DNA from: Sulfurospirillum cavolei
GTDB lineage: Bacteria; Campylobacterota; Campylobacteria; Campylobacterales; Sulfurospirillaceae
Assembly (NCBI RefSeq): GCF_000813325.1
Contig: NZ_BBQE01000002.1
DNA: 64,000 nucleotides
Direction: 5' to 3' (one strand)
This document shows positions 7,876-14,568 of this stretch, piece after piece. The notes below the pieces were generated by a model. That model had not been told where the DNA came from and ran no database searches. It worked only from the letters and a program-made list of their open reading frames with translations. Within the stretch, counting starts at the first letter, position 1, and every line of letters begins with the position of its first letter. A program made the translations under genes and the position numbers.

Positions 7876-8536
7876 GATACACCCGTTTGATAAGATAGAC
7901 CAAAATCGTCACGGAAAAAAGAATCAACAAGCCGTACACGAACGTTCTCGCCCCGCCCGTTAACATCTCTCCGGCATACGAATACACGAGCGTTGCCGGT
8001 AATTGCCCGATGCCCGTAGCGATCACGAACGAGCTAAGGCGCATCGACGTCAACCCCGCGGCGTAACTGACCACGTCAAAAGAGATAAACGGAAGCAACC
8101 GTGCGATCAAAATCGCGTACACGCCGTGTTTTTCAAAAAAAGCGTCCACGCTTTCCAACGCCATCTTCGAGGTTAGTTTTTCGACGACTTCGCGCCCTAA
8201 AAATCGAGCGATGTAAAAACACAAAAGCGCGCCCGCCATCGCACTCGTCCACGAAAGTGCCGCACCCCAAAGCCAACCGAACAACGCCGCATTGGCAAAG
8301 GTAATGAGAAACGCCGGCAAAGGTGCCATGACCGATTGAAACACCATCAGCGCAAACGAAATCAACGGTGCCCAAACTCCAAACGATAAAATATACGCCT
8401 TAATCACTTCCAAATCGAGCCCTTGAAAAAGCGCGATCCAGCCTAAAAACAGTGCACGAGAGCTGGGAAACGCTATCAAGGCGATGAGAACGATACCGCT
8501 TAAAAGCAGTACCGCCCGTTTGTGCATTCGCGTCAT
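7865..8536 (-). CDS. TVP38/TMEM64 (DedA-like) membrane protein, second copy
   Basis: A 223-residue integral membrane protein with an N-terminal hydrophobic segment and the VTT-domain blocks PLPAFLITFANAALFGWLWG, LLCFYIARFLGREVVEKL and LIARLLPFISFDVVSYAAGLTSMRLSSFVIATGIGQLPATLVYSYAG. It is related to but clearly diverged from the protein at 6104-6760, so this is a pair of paralogues rather than a recent duplication. Its stop overlaps the Fe-S oxidoreductase start by 11 bases and its start touches the rhodanese stop, so all are translated from one message. Substrate unknown. Confidence 0.85.
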   Translation of the reverse strand: MTRMHKRAVLLLSGIVLIALIAFPSSRALFLGWIALFQGLDLEVIKAYILSFGVWAPLISFALMVFQSVMAPLPAFLITFANAALFGWLWGAALSWTSAMAGALLCFYIARFLGREVVEKLTSKMALESVDAFFEKHGVYAILIARLLPFISFDVVSYAAGLTSMRLSSFVIATGIGQLPATLVYSYAGEMLTGGARTFVYGLLILFSVTILVYLIKRVYRGR

Positions 8537-8973
8537 TATTTGTCTAACACGTCGCTAATTTTTTCTCTCGGCCAACCCTCTTGACCGTTTTTAAGCGTAA
8601 AAAGTTGCTCTTTTTTGAGCCCTTTTTCCAAATAATAATCATACGTTCTATCTGCACCGCCGGCACCTCTTGGGCAAACGATGACCACCTTTTGATCGGG
8701 TTTAATATCGGGAAGCAACTCTGCCAAGCGCGCTTTTTCCGCATCGGTTTTAACCGGATACGCATAGGTTTCATGTGCTCCTTTTAAATGCTCTTTTGCA
8801 AATCCCGGTTTTTCTTGAATATCCACGATGACGACTTTGGAAGGGTCTTTTCGAATCAATTCCGCCGTCTCTTCGGCGGTAATGTAGTTGTAACTGCTAA
8901 AAATTCCCGCCATCAACGCACCTTTAAAAAGTGCCGTTGCCGCCAATGCGCCTAATACTTTCGTCATTTTCAT
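8536..8973 (-). CDS. exported rhodanese-like protein
   Basis: Start set at ATG 8973 (AAAGGAT seven bases upstream) rather than the frame's first possible start at 9015; this gives 145 residues beginning with MKMTKVLGALAATALFKGALMAG, a Sec-type signal sequence without a lipobox cysteine. The mature part is a rhodanese fold: VVIVDIQEKP, then the active-site loop VIVCPRGAGGADR with the sulfur-carrying Cys, ending in the WPREKISDVLDK helix. Closely similar over the whole mature part to the next protein (9021-9461), indicating tandem duplication. Exported rhodaneses can bind sulfur or selenium/arsenic-type thiophiles; the actual ligand is unknown. Confidence 0.8.
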   Translation of the reverse strand: MKMTKVLGALAATALFKGALMAGIFSSYNYITAEETAELIRKDPSKVVIVDIQEKPGFAKEHLKGAHETYAYPVKTDAEKARLAELLPDIKPDQKVVIVCPRGAGGADRTYDYYLEKGLKKEQLFTLKNGQEGWPREKISDVLDK

Positions 8974-9020
8974 TCTTGTATCCTTTAGAGTATGCGCGTT
9001 CTTACGAAACCGCACGAAGT

Positions 9021-9461
9021 TTATTTATCCAAAACGTCTTTGATTTTATCTCTCGGCCATTCGTATTGACCGCCTTTAAGCGTAAAGAGTTGCTCTTTTT
9101 TGAGCCCTTTTTCCAAGTAAAAATCATACGCTCTATCGGCTCCTCCGCCGCCTCTTGGGCAGACGATGACCACTTTTTGATCGGGTTTAATGTTCGGCAA
9201 AAGCTCCGCTAAACGTGCTTTTTCCGCATCGGTTTTGACCGGATAGGCATACGTTGAAATAGCACCTTTGAGATGTTCCTCTTCAAAATCGGGTTTTTCT
9301 TGAATGTCGACTAACACGAGTTTGGAAGCGTCCTCACGCATCAACTTTGCCGTTTCGTCGGCGGTAATGTAGTTGTATTTGGCATTTTCTTTGACTTTAC
9401 CGCCGCAACCGAGCGTCAACAAAGCCGTCAATACCACTGCGCTTATCGCGAGTATTTTCAT
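9021..9461 (-). CDS. rhodanese-like lipoprotein
   Basis: A 146-residue protein whose signal peptide ends in LLTLGC, a good lipobox (Cys19 as lipid-bearing residue), followed by a rhodanese domain with VLVDIQEKP and the active-site loop VIVCPRGGGGADR. It is the first gene of the leftward operon; the start ATG has AAAGGAG before it. The mature part is nearly the same as that of the downstream protein, but this copy is membrane-anchored whereas the other has a plain signal, so the two may work at different places in the periplasm. Function beyond sulfane-type binding is not evident. Confidence 0.82.
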   Translation of the reverse strand: MKILAISAVVLTALLTLGCGGKVKENAKYNYITADETAKLMREDASKLVLVDIQEKPDFEEEHLKGAISTYAYPVKTDAEKARLAELLPNIKPDQKVVIVCPRGGGGADRAYDFYLEKGLKKEQLFTLKGGQYEWPRDKIKDVLDK

Positions 9462-9481
9462 GGATTACTCCTTTAGGAAAT

Positions 9482-9516
9482 GACATGTAACGAACCTAAA
9501 GTGGGAAGTATGACAA
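9482..9516 (-). promoter_or_regulatory. predicted promoter of the leftward rhodanese–ArsM–ABC operon
   Basis: On the minus strand, TGTCATACT (9515 down to 9507) is an extended -10 element, about 45 bases before the start codon of the first gene. The predicted leader contains one copy of the dispersed ACATGTAA motif at 9483-9490. No good -35 is visible, as is usual in Campylobacterota. Confidence 0.45.
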
Positions 9517-9554
9517 AGAAGAGCACAAAGGAGGTCATGTCTTTTTTGATGTAC

Positions 9555-9569
9555 GCTTAAGCCTTAAGC
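9555..9569. promoter_or_regulatory. palindromic operator candidate GCTTAAGCCTTAAGC
   Basis: A perfect 15-base inverted repeat (GCTTAAG, C, CTTAAGC) in the divergent promoter region. Relative to the rightward extended -10 (9582-9590) its centre is near -35, a position from which a bound repressor would block the kinase operon; it is about 60 bases before the leftward predicted start. No regulator gene lies in these operons, so the binding protein is unknown. Confidence 0.45.
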
Positions 9570-9581
9570 CGTTACATGATG

Positions 9582-9590
9582 TGGTACAAT
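9582..9590 (+). promoter_or_regulatory. predicted extended -10 promoter of kinase–transferase operon
   Basis: TGGTACAAT matches the TGnTAnAAT extended -10 typical of this phylum. A start site near 9597 would give a leader of about 88 bases before the ATG chosen at 9685. Confidence 0.5.
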
Positions 9591-9684
9591 GATAAACTTT
9601 TGTAACTTACAACGAGGTTAAATCGGTCAACGTTTCTTGACTGATCTACAAAGTACCGTCGTTTTAAAAGGAGCGTTCTCTCGT

Positions 9685-10764
9685 ATGACAGTTGAAGATA
9701 TTGCGCGTTACGTAGCCGCCAAAAGCGTTTTAAAAGAGGTGTTAAAACACGATCGTTACGATGTTTACGAAATCGGCGGAGGTAATTTAAATTTTATCTT
9801 TCGCGTACAAAGCGTATCCGGAAATTCGTTGATTATCAAGCATGCGCCGCCTTACCTTCGTATGCTCGGAGAAGCGTTTGCTTTGACGCAAGAACGTATC
9901 TGCGCGGAGATGCATACGATGCGTTATTTTCAAACCATCGCGCCTTCGTACGTACCGCACGTTTACCTGTGCGACGAGGAGCGTTTCTGCTTTGCCATGG
10001 AAGATTTGCAGGAGTTTCGTTTGATGCAAAACCGCTCCGACGTGCCGCTTTGCATTTACGAAAAACTGGGCGATTTTTTAGCTTTGCTTTTTTTAAATAC
10101 GCCGCCGCCTCGTTTGGAGGGTTATTACGAGAACGCGGCGTTGAAGCGTATCAGCGACGAGTATATTTTTTGCTTTCCCCACATCGCCGATCATCCCGCC
10201 CTCGTGAGCGTTCCCTACTTCACGCCGCGCCCGAAGAGCCCGCATTTCGACGCGACGATCGCTTGGCTTAGGACGCGTTTTTTAGAAGCCAAAGAGCACC
10301 TTTTACACGGTGATTTGCATACGGGATCGGTCATGAGTGATGGCTGCGATCTCAAAATCATCGATGCGGAGTTCGCTTTTTTCGGTCCTTTGGGATTTGA
10401 CGCGGGCGTTTTGATCGCACACATTCTTTTTGATGAAATTCATGCCTATTGTAGCGATCAAACAGTGCACTACACAAAACGCATACAAGCCTTATTTCGC
10501 GGTTTTGAGGCACGTGCGCACACCGTTTCCTTAGCGTTTTTACGCGAAAGTATCGGTTTTTGCGGTGCGGAACTGTACCGTCGCTTGCTCGTTCCGGCGA
10601 AAGCCAAGCCGCTCGAAGCCTTACCGAACGTATCGCAAAAAGCCCAAGCGTATGCGTTAAGCGAAACCTTGGCGATCGATTTGGTTGAAGCATGCTTACA
10701 TGTAGAATCGCTTGAAGATTTTCTCGCACGCGTGGAGCGTCGTTTATGCCCAAAAACGCGCTAA
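9685..10764 (+). CDS. 5-methylthioribose kinase-like phosphotransferase
   Basis: A 359-residue protein with the MtnK pattern: EIGGGNLNFIFRV (nucleotide loop), SLIIKHAPPYLRMLGE (Lys for ATP), catalytic loop LLHGDLHTGSVM and metal motif IIDAEFAFFGPLGFDAG. Known MtnK enzymes phosphorylate C1 of 5-methylthioribose in methionine salvage. No other methionine-salvage gene is near. Instead it is the first gene of an operon with arsenosugar-type transferases, so the substrate may be a 5-deoxy-5-arsino-ribose, which is the arsenic analogue of methylthioribose (inference). The frame can begin at TTG 9637, but ATG 9685 has AAAAGGAG upstream (11-base spacing) and fits the family's N-terminus. Overlaps the next gene by 19 bases. 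Confidence 0.8.
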   Translation: MTVEDIARYVAAKSVLKEVLKHDRYDVYEIGGGNLNFIFRVQSVSGNSLIIKHAPPYLRMLGEAFALTQERICAEMHTMRYFQTIAPSYVPHVYLCDEERFCFAMEDLQEFRLMQNRSDVPLCIYEKLGDFLALLFLNTPPPRLEGYYENAALKRISDEYIFCFPHIADHPALVSVPYFTPRPKSPHFDATIAWLRTRFLEAKEHLLHGDLHTGSVMSDGCDLKIIDAEFAFFGPLGFDAGVLIAHILFDEIHAYCSDQTVHYTKRIQALFRGFEARAHTVSLAFLRESIGFCGAELYRRLLVPAKAKPLEALPNVSQKAQAYALSETLAIDLVEACLHVESLEDFLARVERRLCPKTR

Positions 10765-12065
10765 TTTATTTTCTCAAAGCCCCCAAGGAAGGCAACGTCA
10801 AAACGCGCCTTGCAAAAAGCATCGGCACCCAAGCGGCGACTCGATGCTACACGCTTTTGTGCGAACGGCTTTTGGCACTTGAAGTCGACGAAACCGTCGA
10901 TCGTTTCATCGCTTACGGCGACGCTCAACACGCCATACCGCCGTTTGAAGGCTCTTTCGGTCTCTTTTTTCAAGAGGGCGAAGGCTTGGGAGCACGCATG
11001 CAAAACGCTTTTCGGCACTGTTTTGCGCAAGGCTACGAGCGCGTTGTTTTGGTCGGAGCGGATATTCCCGACGTCGACGCGCCGCTTTTAAACGAAGCGT
11101 TTGATGCGCTTTCTTTACACGATGCGATTTGCTCGCCGACGTATGACGGCGGCTATTACCTCATCGGTTTTCACTCGACGACCTTCACGCCCAAGGCATT
11201 TAAGCATATCGTCTATTCGCAAAGCGACGTTTTTGCCAAAACGCTCGATGCGCTTTTTCCTCTTGTGGTCGCTCAAGGCAAAACGCTTCACGACCTTGAT
11301 ACCTTGGACGATCTCAGAGCCCTTGCTTTTAAAGCCTCTTCCTCGTTTCATACCTACGCGCAAGCCCTCTTAAAAACGCTTCCGCGCATCAGCGTCGTCT
11401 TGCCCGTATATCGCGAGGATGAGCGGTTACGAAAGATCATTGCTCAAACGCGTCAGCGAGCGCAAACGGCTTCCGTCGAAATCATCGTCGTCGACACCGA
11501 TGAGAGAACCACCGTCGATGCCGTGGCATTGGAAAACGTTCGCATCGGATTTAGCCGACAAGGGCGTGCCGCGCAGATGAACGAAGGGCTTTTGATGGCG
11601 CAAGGAGAAACCGTGCTGTTTTTACATGCGGACACATTGCTTCCCGACGCTTGGGATCGCTTGGTCGAAGAAACCTTACATGTCACGTGTGCGGGAGCGT
11701 TTTCATTGGCGATCGACGATGCGCATCCGTGGTTTCGTTTTATCGAAAACGCCGCCAATCTTCGCGCAAAACTGACACGCGTTCCCTACGGCGACCAAGC
11801 CCTCTTTTTTTCGACGTCGTTTCTACGCGAACAAGGCGGTTTTGCCGACATTGCGTTGATGGAAGACGTGGAAATCATGCGACGCCTCAAAAGGCAACAT
11901 GTACCGATCGTCATACGAAGCGAAACGGTGTTGACCTCTTCGCGACGATGGCATCAAGAAGGCTTTGTGTACACGACGCTTCGCAACCGCGTTTTAAGCT
12001 TTTTATTTTGGCTAGGCGTCTCTCCGAAGCGTTTCATCAAACGCTATCAAGCACATCGGGACTAA
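10746..12065 (+). CDS. fused TIGR04282–TIGR04283 arsenosugar-type transferase
   Basis: A 439-residue protein made of two domains that are usually separate genes. Residues 1 to about 195: CofC/MobA-like nucleotidyl or glycosyltransferase (TIGR04282 type) with FLKAPKEGNVKTRLAK, VVLVGADIPD and SPTYDGGYYLIGF. Residues about 212-439: family 2 glycosyltransferase (TIGR04283 type) with ISVVLPVYRED, SRQGRAAQMNEG, VLFLHADTLLP, VPYGDQALFF and IALMEDVEIMRRLKR. Both families are named for their occurrence in arsenosugar (radical SAM/selenodomain) clusters. The fusion suggests that the product of the first domain is passed directly to the second. Translationally coupled to the kinase gene by a 19-base overlap. 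No membrane helix except a weak hydrophobic C-terminal stretch. Confidence 0.85.
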   Translation: MPKNALIYFLKAPKEGNVKTRLAKSIGTQAATRCYTLLCERLLALEVDETVDRFIAYGDAQHAIPPFEGSFGLFFQEGEGLGARMQNAFRHCFAQGYERVVLVGADIPDVDAPLLNEAFDALSLHDAICSPTYDGGYYLIGFHSTTFTPKAFKHIVYSQSDVFAKTLDALFPLVVAQGKTLHDLDTLDDLRALAFKASSSFHTYAQALLKTLPRISVVLPVYREDERLRKIIAQTRQRAQTASVEIIVVDTDERTTVDAVALENVRIGFSRQGRAAQMNEGLLMAQGETVLFLHADTLLPDAWDRLVEETLHVTCAGAFSLAIDDAHPWFRFIENAANLRAKLTRVPYGDQALFFSTSFLREQGGFADIALMEDVEIMRRLKRQHVPIVIRSETVLTSSRRWHQEGFVYTTLRNRVLSFLFWLGVSPKRFIKRYQAHRD

Positions 12066-12071
12066 ATTTTG

Positions 12072-12077
12072 TATAAT
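12072..12077 (+). promoter_or_regulatory. predicted -10 (TATAAT) of lrgAB
   Basis: TTTTGTATAATC lies directly behind the transferase stop, about 32 bases before the lrgA start. A consensus TATAAT with a T-rich upstream side; start site predicted near 12084. Confidence 0.5.
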
Positions 12078-12108
12078 CATCTTTTTCATACCACCTTTTA
12101 GGAACGCC

Positions 12109-12456
12109 ATGTTACACGGTATCTTGACCCTTTTGCTCTTCCAATTTGCGGGAGAGTGCATCAGCAAACTTTTTGAGCTTAAAATCCCAGGTCCTATCAT
12201 CGGTATGGTTTTACTTTTGCTTTTTTTAGTCATCCGCAAGGGAAGCTTTCACGCCTTAGACAACGCTGTTTTTTGGCTGTTGCGCTATTTGCCGTTGTTT
12301 ATTATCCCAGCCGCGGCGGGTATCATCACACAGGTTGAGACGATTTCAAACGAACTGTTTGCCATTTTAGCTTCCTTGATTGTAGGCACGTTTTTATCGC
12401 TCGCTTTTAGTGTGAAACTGATGGATATGTTAATTTCAAAAAAGGAAGAGCGATGA
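12109..12456 (+). CDS. lrgA: CidA/LrgA family holin-like membrane protein
   Basis: A 115-residue, four-helix membrane protein. The family signature is clear: LLFQFAGECISKLFELKIPGPIIGMVLLLLFLV, then LPLFIIPAAAGIITQ and a final hydrophobic segment ending in a basic, charged tail. Known members modulate murein hydrolase activity and overflow metabolism (pyruvate or acetate) with their LrgB/CidB partner. ATG preceded by TTTTAGGAA. The stop overlaps the lrgB start (ATGA), which shows translational coupling. No LytSR or CidR regulator is adjacent. Confidence 0.9.
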   Translation: MLHGILTLLLFQFAGECISKLFELKIPGPIIGMVLLLLFLVIRKGSFHALDNAVFWLLRYLPLFIIPAAAGIITQVETISNELFAILASLIVGTFLSLAFSVKLMDMLISKKEER

Positions 12457-13163
12457 ATGTCGATGCGCTCATGACGTATATCACGAGTACGCCTTTAACG
12501 TGGATTATCATCACGATGAGTGCGTATAAAGTGGGAATTTTGATTTACGAGAAAACGGGCAAACATGCGTTATTACAGCCTATTGTGATCGCATACGTCA
12601 TTATGCTTCCCATTCTGATCATCGCGCACATTCCTTACAAACAGTATTTTGAATCGGTCAGCATTTTGCACTTTTTTCTAGGACCGGCTACGGTGGCACT
12701 TGCGCTTCCCTTGTACAAAAACCTAAAATTAATTCATGCGTACCTTTTGCCTATTTTCATCACGCTTTTTGCCGGTGGAATTTTTACTATTTTAAGTGCT
12801 GTGGGTATTTTATGGCTTTTGGGTGCTTCCAAAATTACGATGCTCTCGATGACCACCAAGTCCGTCACCGCGCCCATTACGCTCATCACCGCGCACGACA
12901 TCGGGGCGAATGCTTCCTTAGCCATCGGGTTTGTCGTCATCACGGGACTTTTGGGCGCACTCTTTGGTACGTTTATTTTTAAACTGCTACGCATCAAACA
13001 CGATGCCGCCAAAGGGTTTGCGCTTGGACTTATCTCGCATGCCGTAGGAACGGCTAGAGCTTTTGAAATCAGCGAAAACGCCGCCGCCTTTTCTGCCTTG
13101 GCGATGGGACTCGTGGGTGTGTTTATCGCCGTTTTCTTGCCCATTGTGATTGGACTTTTATAG
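12453..13163 (+). CDS. lrgB: LrgB/CidB family membrane protein
   Basis: A 236-residue polytopic protein with about six hydrophobic segments. Family motifs: LQPIVIAYVIMLPIL near the N-terminus, HFFLGPATVALALPLYKN around residue 70, MTTKSVTAPITL around 130 and KGFALGLISHAVGTARAFE around 185. It forms a pair with LrgA. Together they are described as antiholin/holin-like and, in some bacteria, as pyruvate uptake components; which applies here cannot be decided. The gene ends at a terminator-like hairpin that contains the dispersed TTACATGTAA motif. Confidence 0.9.
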   Translation: MNVDALMTYITSTPLTWIIITMSAYKVGILIYEKTGKHALLQPIVIAYVIMLPILIIAHIPYKQYFESVSILHFFLGPATVALALPLYKNLKLIHAYLLPIFITLFAGGIFTILSAVGILWLLGASKITMLSMTTKSVTAPITLITAHDIGANASLAIGFVVITGLLGALFGTFIFKLLRIKHDAAKGFALGLISHAVGTARAFEISENAAAFSALAMGLVGVFIAVFLPIVIGLL

Positions 13164-13198
13164 CTTACATGTAAGCATTAAGCTTACTCGCTTTTTTT
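13164..13198 (+). terminator. lrgAB terminator built from the TTACATGTAA motif
   Basis: CTTACATGTAAG (13164-13175) is a perfect palindrome, and GTAAGC-ATTAA-GCTTAC (13171-13187) is a second, competing hairpin followed within four bases by seven T (13192-13198). The hairpin lies between convergent genes and the T-run is inside the 3' end of the leftward sensor gene. Confidence 0.6.
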
Positions 13199-14560
13199 GC
13201 CCTCCGTCGTGCCGTTTTCGACCATTTGGTTGAGGCTACGTTTGAGCTTTTGAAGCATTTTATTGACGTGAATGAGGTTTTCCGCCGATTGGATCGCGAT
13301 GTCTTCGGTGGCGTTGACGTTTTTATCGAAGGTACGCTTTTCGTTTTCGTCGATGCCCATGCCCTCAATCGCGTCTTCGACCTCTTCGGCGATTTGCTGG
13401 AGTTGAGACACGGCGTTTTCGGCTTTTTTGAGCGCGTCTTCGCTCTCTTGCATCGCGAGGTTGACTTTTTGCACGAATTGGGAGATGTGCGTGGAAGCTT
13501 CTTGAAGTTCGTCTTCGCTGTTGGAAGAGAGGTTGAGATGGTGTTTCGTGACGACGTTAACGTCGCCTTGCGCCAACTCTTTGGCTTTTTGCACAAACCC
13601 TTCTAGATGCTCGATGACCTCTTTGGTCATCACGAACGCGTAGAGGATAATCACCAGACCGATCAACAAACCGATGTATTGAAATTTTAAGAAAAGATCG
13701 TTTTTATGTTCGCTATGGTCGGTATAGAGCCATACCGCCTCGTCCATCGCGTTTAAAAGTTGAATATTTTTTTCATAGATATACGCAAGGTGTCGATTGA
13801 TCTGCGTCTCTTTTTCGATCAAGCGATCCAAAAAGACGACGTACTCTTCCCAATACGCATTCGTCTCTTTGACGATCGAGTAGACTTTCGGATCGTTTTG
13901 CACGGCGGGATCGTTCAAAAAGCCTTTGATCGTTTTATCGTACAAGGCTTTGGCGTCGGCGTAAATCACCAAGTCTTGTGCGTTTGCCATACGCAAATAA
14001 CGGTTGGCGTAAAGCCCCATGCGTTGAGAGAGCATACGTTGGCGACCCGAAAGATCGATATGGACGTTACTCAAATTTGCGCTGACCATACGTTGTACGA
14101 CCGCATCGGAGAGAAATAAAAGTTTTTCGATGCGCGGCGTGAGCACTTCGGTATCCAAACGAATCGACTCGATACCGTTTTTCAAGGCTTCGACCTCTTG
14201 CTTAAAAGGCTTCCAATACTCCATCACCTCTTCGAGTTTGGCTTGGATTTTTTCGTTCTGAGGCGCGTAAATGCCCTTGGCGTCGTTACCGTAAAGCAGA
14301 TCGTTCAGACTGTTTTCAAAAAGTCCGACCGCGGTGTTGAGTTCACGAAAATCGTTACCTTGGCGATGCACGATAAAGAAAACTTCTTTGCTCATTTTTT
14401 GCGAAAGCATTCGCTGTTTTCCGGCGATATTGATGATGTAAGAGTCTTTTTTGCTCATCTGGTTCATCATCACGGTTAAAGAGATAATGGCGATGATAAC
14501 GAACGAAAGCAGCCCTCCGGCAAGCTTCATTTTGGTGCTGATGGTTTTAGGTTTGATCAT
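13184..14560 (-). CDS. NarX/PilJ-type membrane sensor without an output domain
   Basis: A 458-residue protein with an N-terminal transmembrane helix (about 13-32), a long periplasmic part and a second transmembrane helix (about 286-308). The periplasmic part has two copies of the type IV pili methyl-accepting/NarX-like sensor repeat: IAGKQRMLSQKMSKE (about 44-58) and LSGRQRMLSQRMGLY (about 169-183); in NarX the equivalent P-box binds nitrate and nitrite. The cytoplasmic part is a coiled coil of about 150 residues; no histidine kinase, GGDEF or complete MCP hairpin is visible. It starts eight bases after a Crp/Fnr gene that follows nrfHAIJ, so a role in nitrite/nitrate response is likely (inference). 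Confidence 0.75.
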   Translation of the reverse strand: MIKPKTISTKMKLAGGLLSFVIIAIISLTVMMNQMSKKDSYIINIAGKQRMLSQKMSKEVFFIVHRQGNDFRELNTAVGLFENSLNDLLYGNDAKGIYAPQNEKIQAKLEEVMEYWKPFKQEVEALKNGIESIRLDTEVLTPRIEKLLFLSDAVVQRMVSANLSNVHIDLSGRQRMLSQRMGLYANRYLRMANAQDLVIYADAKALYDKTIKGFLNDPAVQNDPKVYSIVKETNAYWEEYVVFLDRLIEKETQINRHLAYIYEKNIQLLNAMDEAVWLYTDHSEHKNDLFLKFQYIGLLIGLVIILYAFVMTKEVIEHLEGFVQKAKELAQGDVNVVTKHHLNLSSNSEDELQEASTHISQFVQKVNLAMQESEDALKKAENAVSQLQQIAEEVEDAIEGMGIDENEKRTFDKNVNATEDIAIQSAENLIHVNKMLQKLKRSLNQMVENGTTEGKKSE

Positions 14561-14568
14561 CGTTTTGC

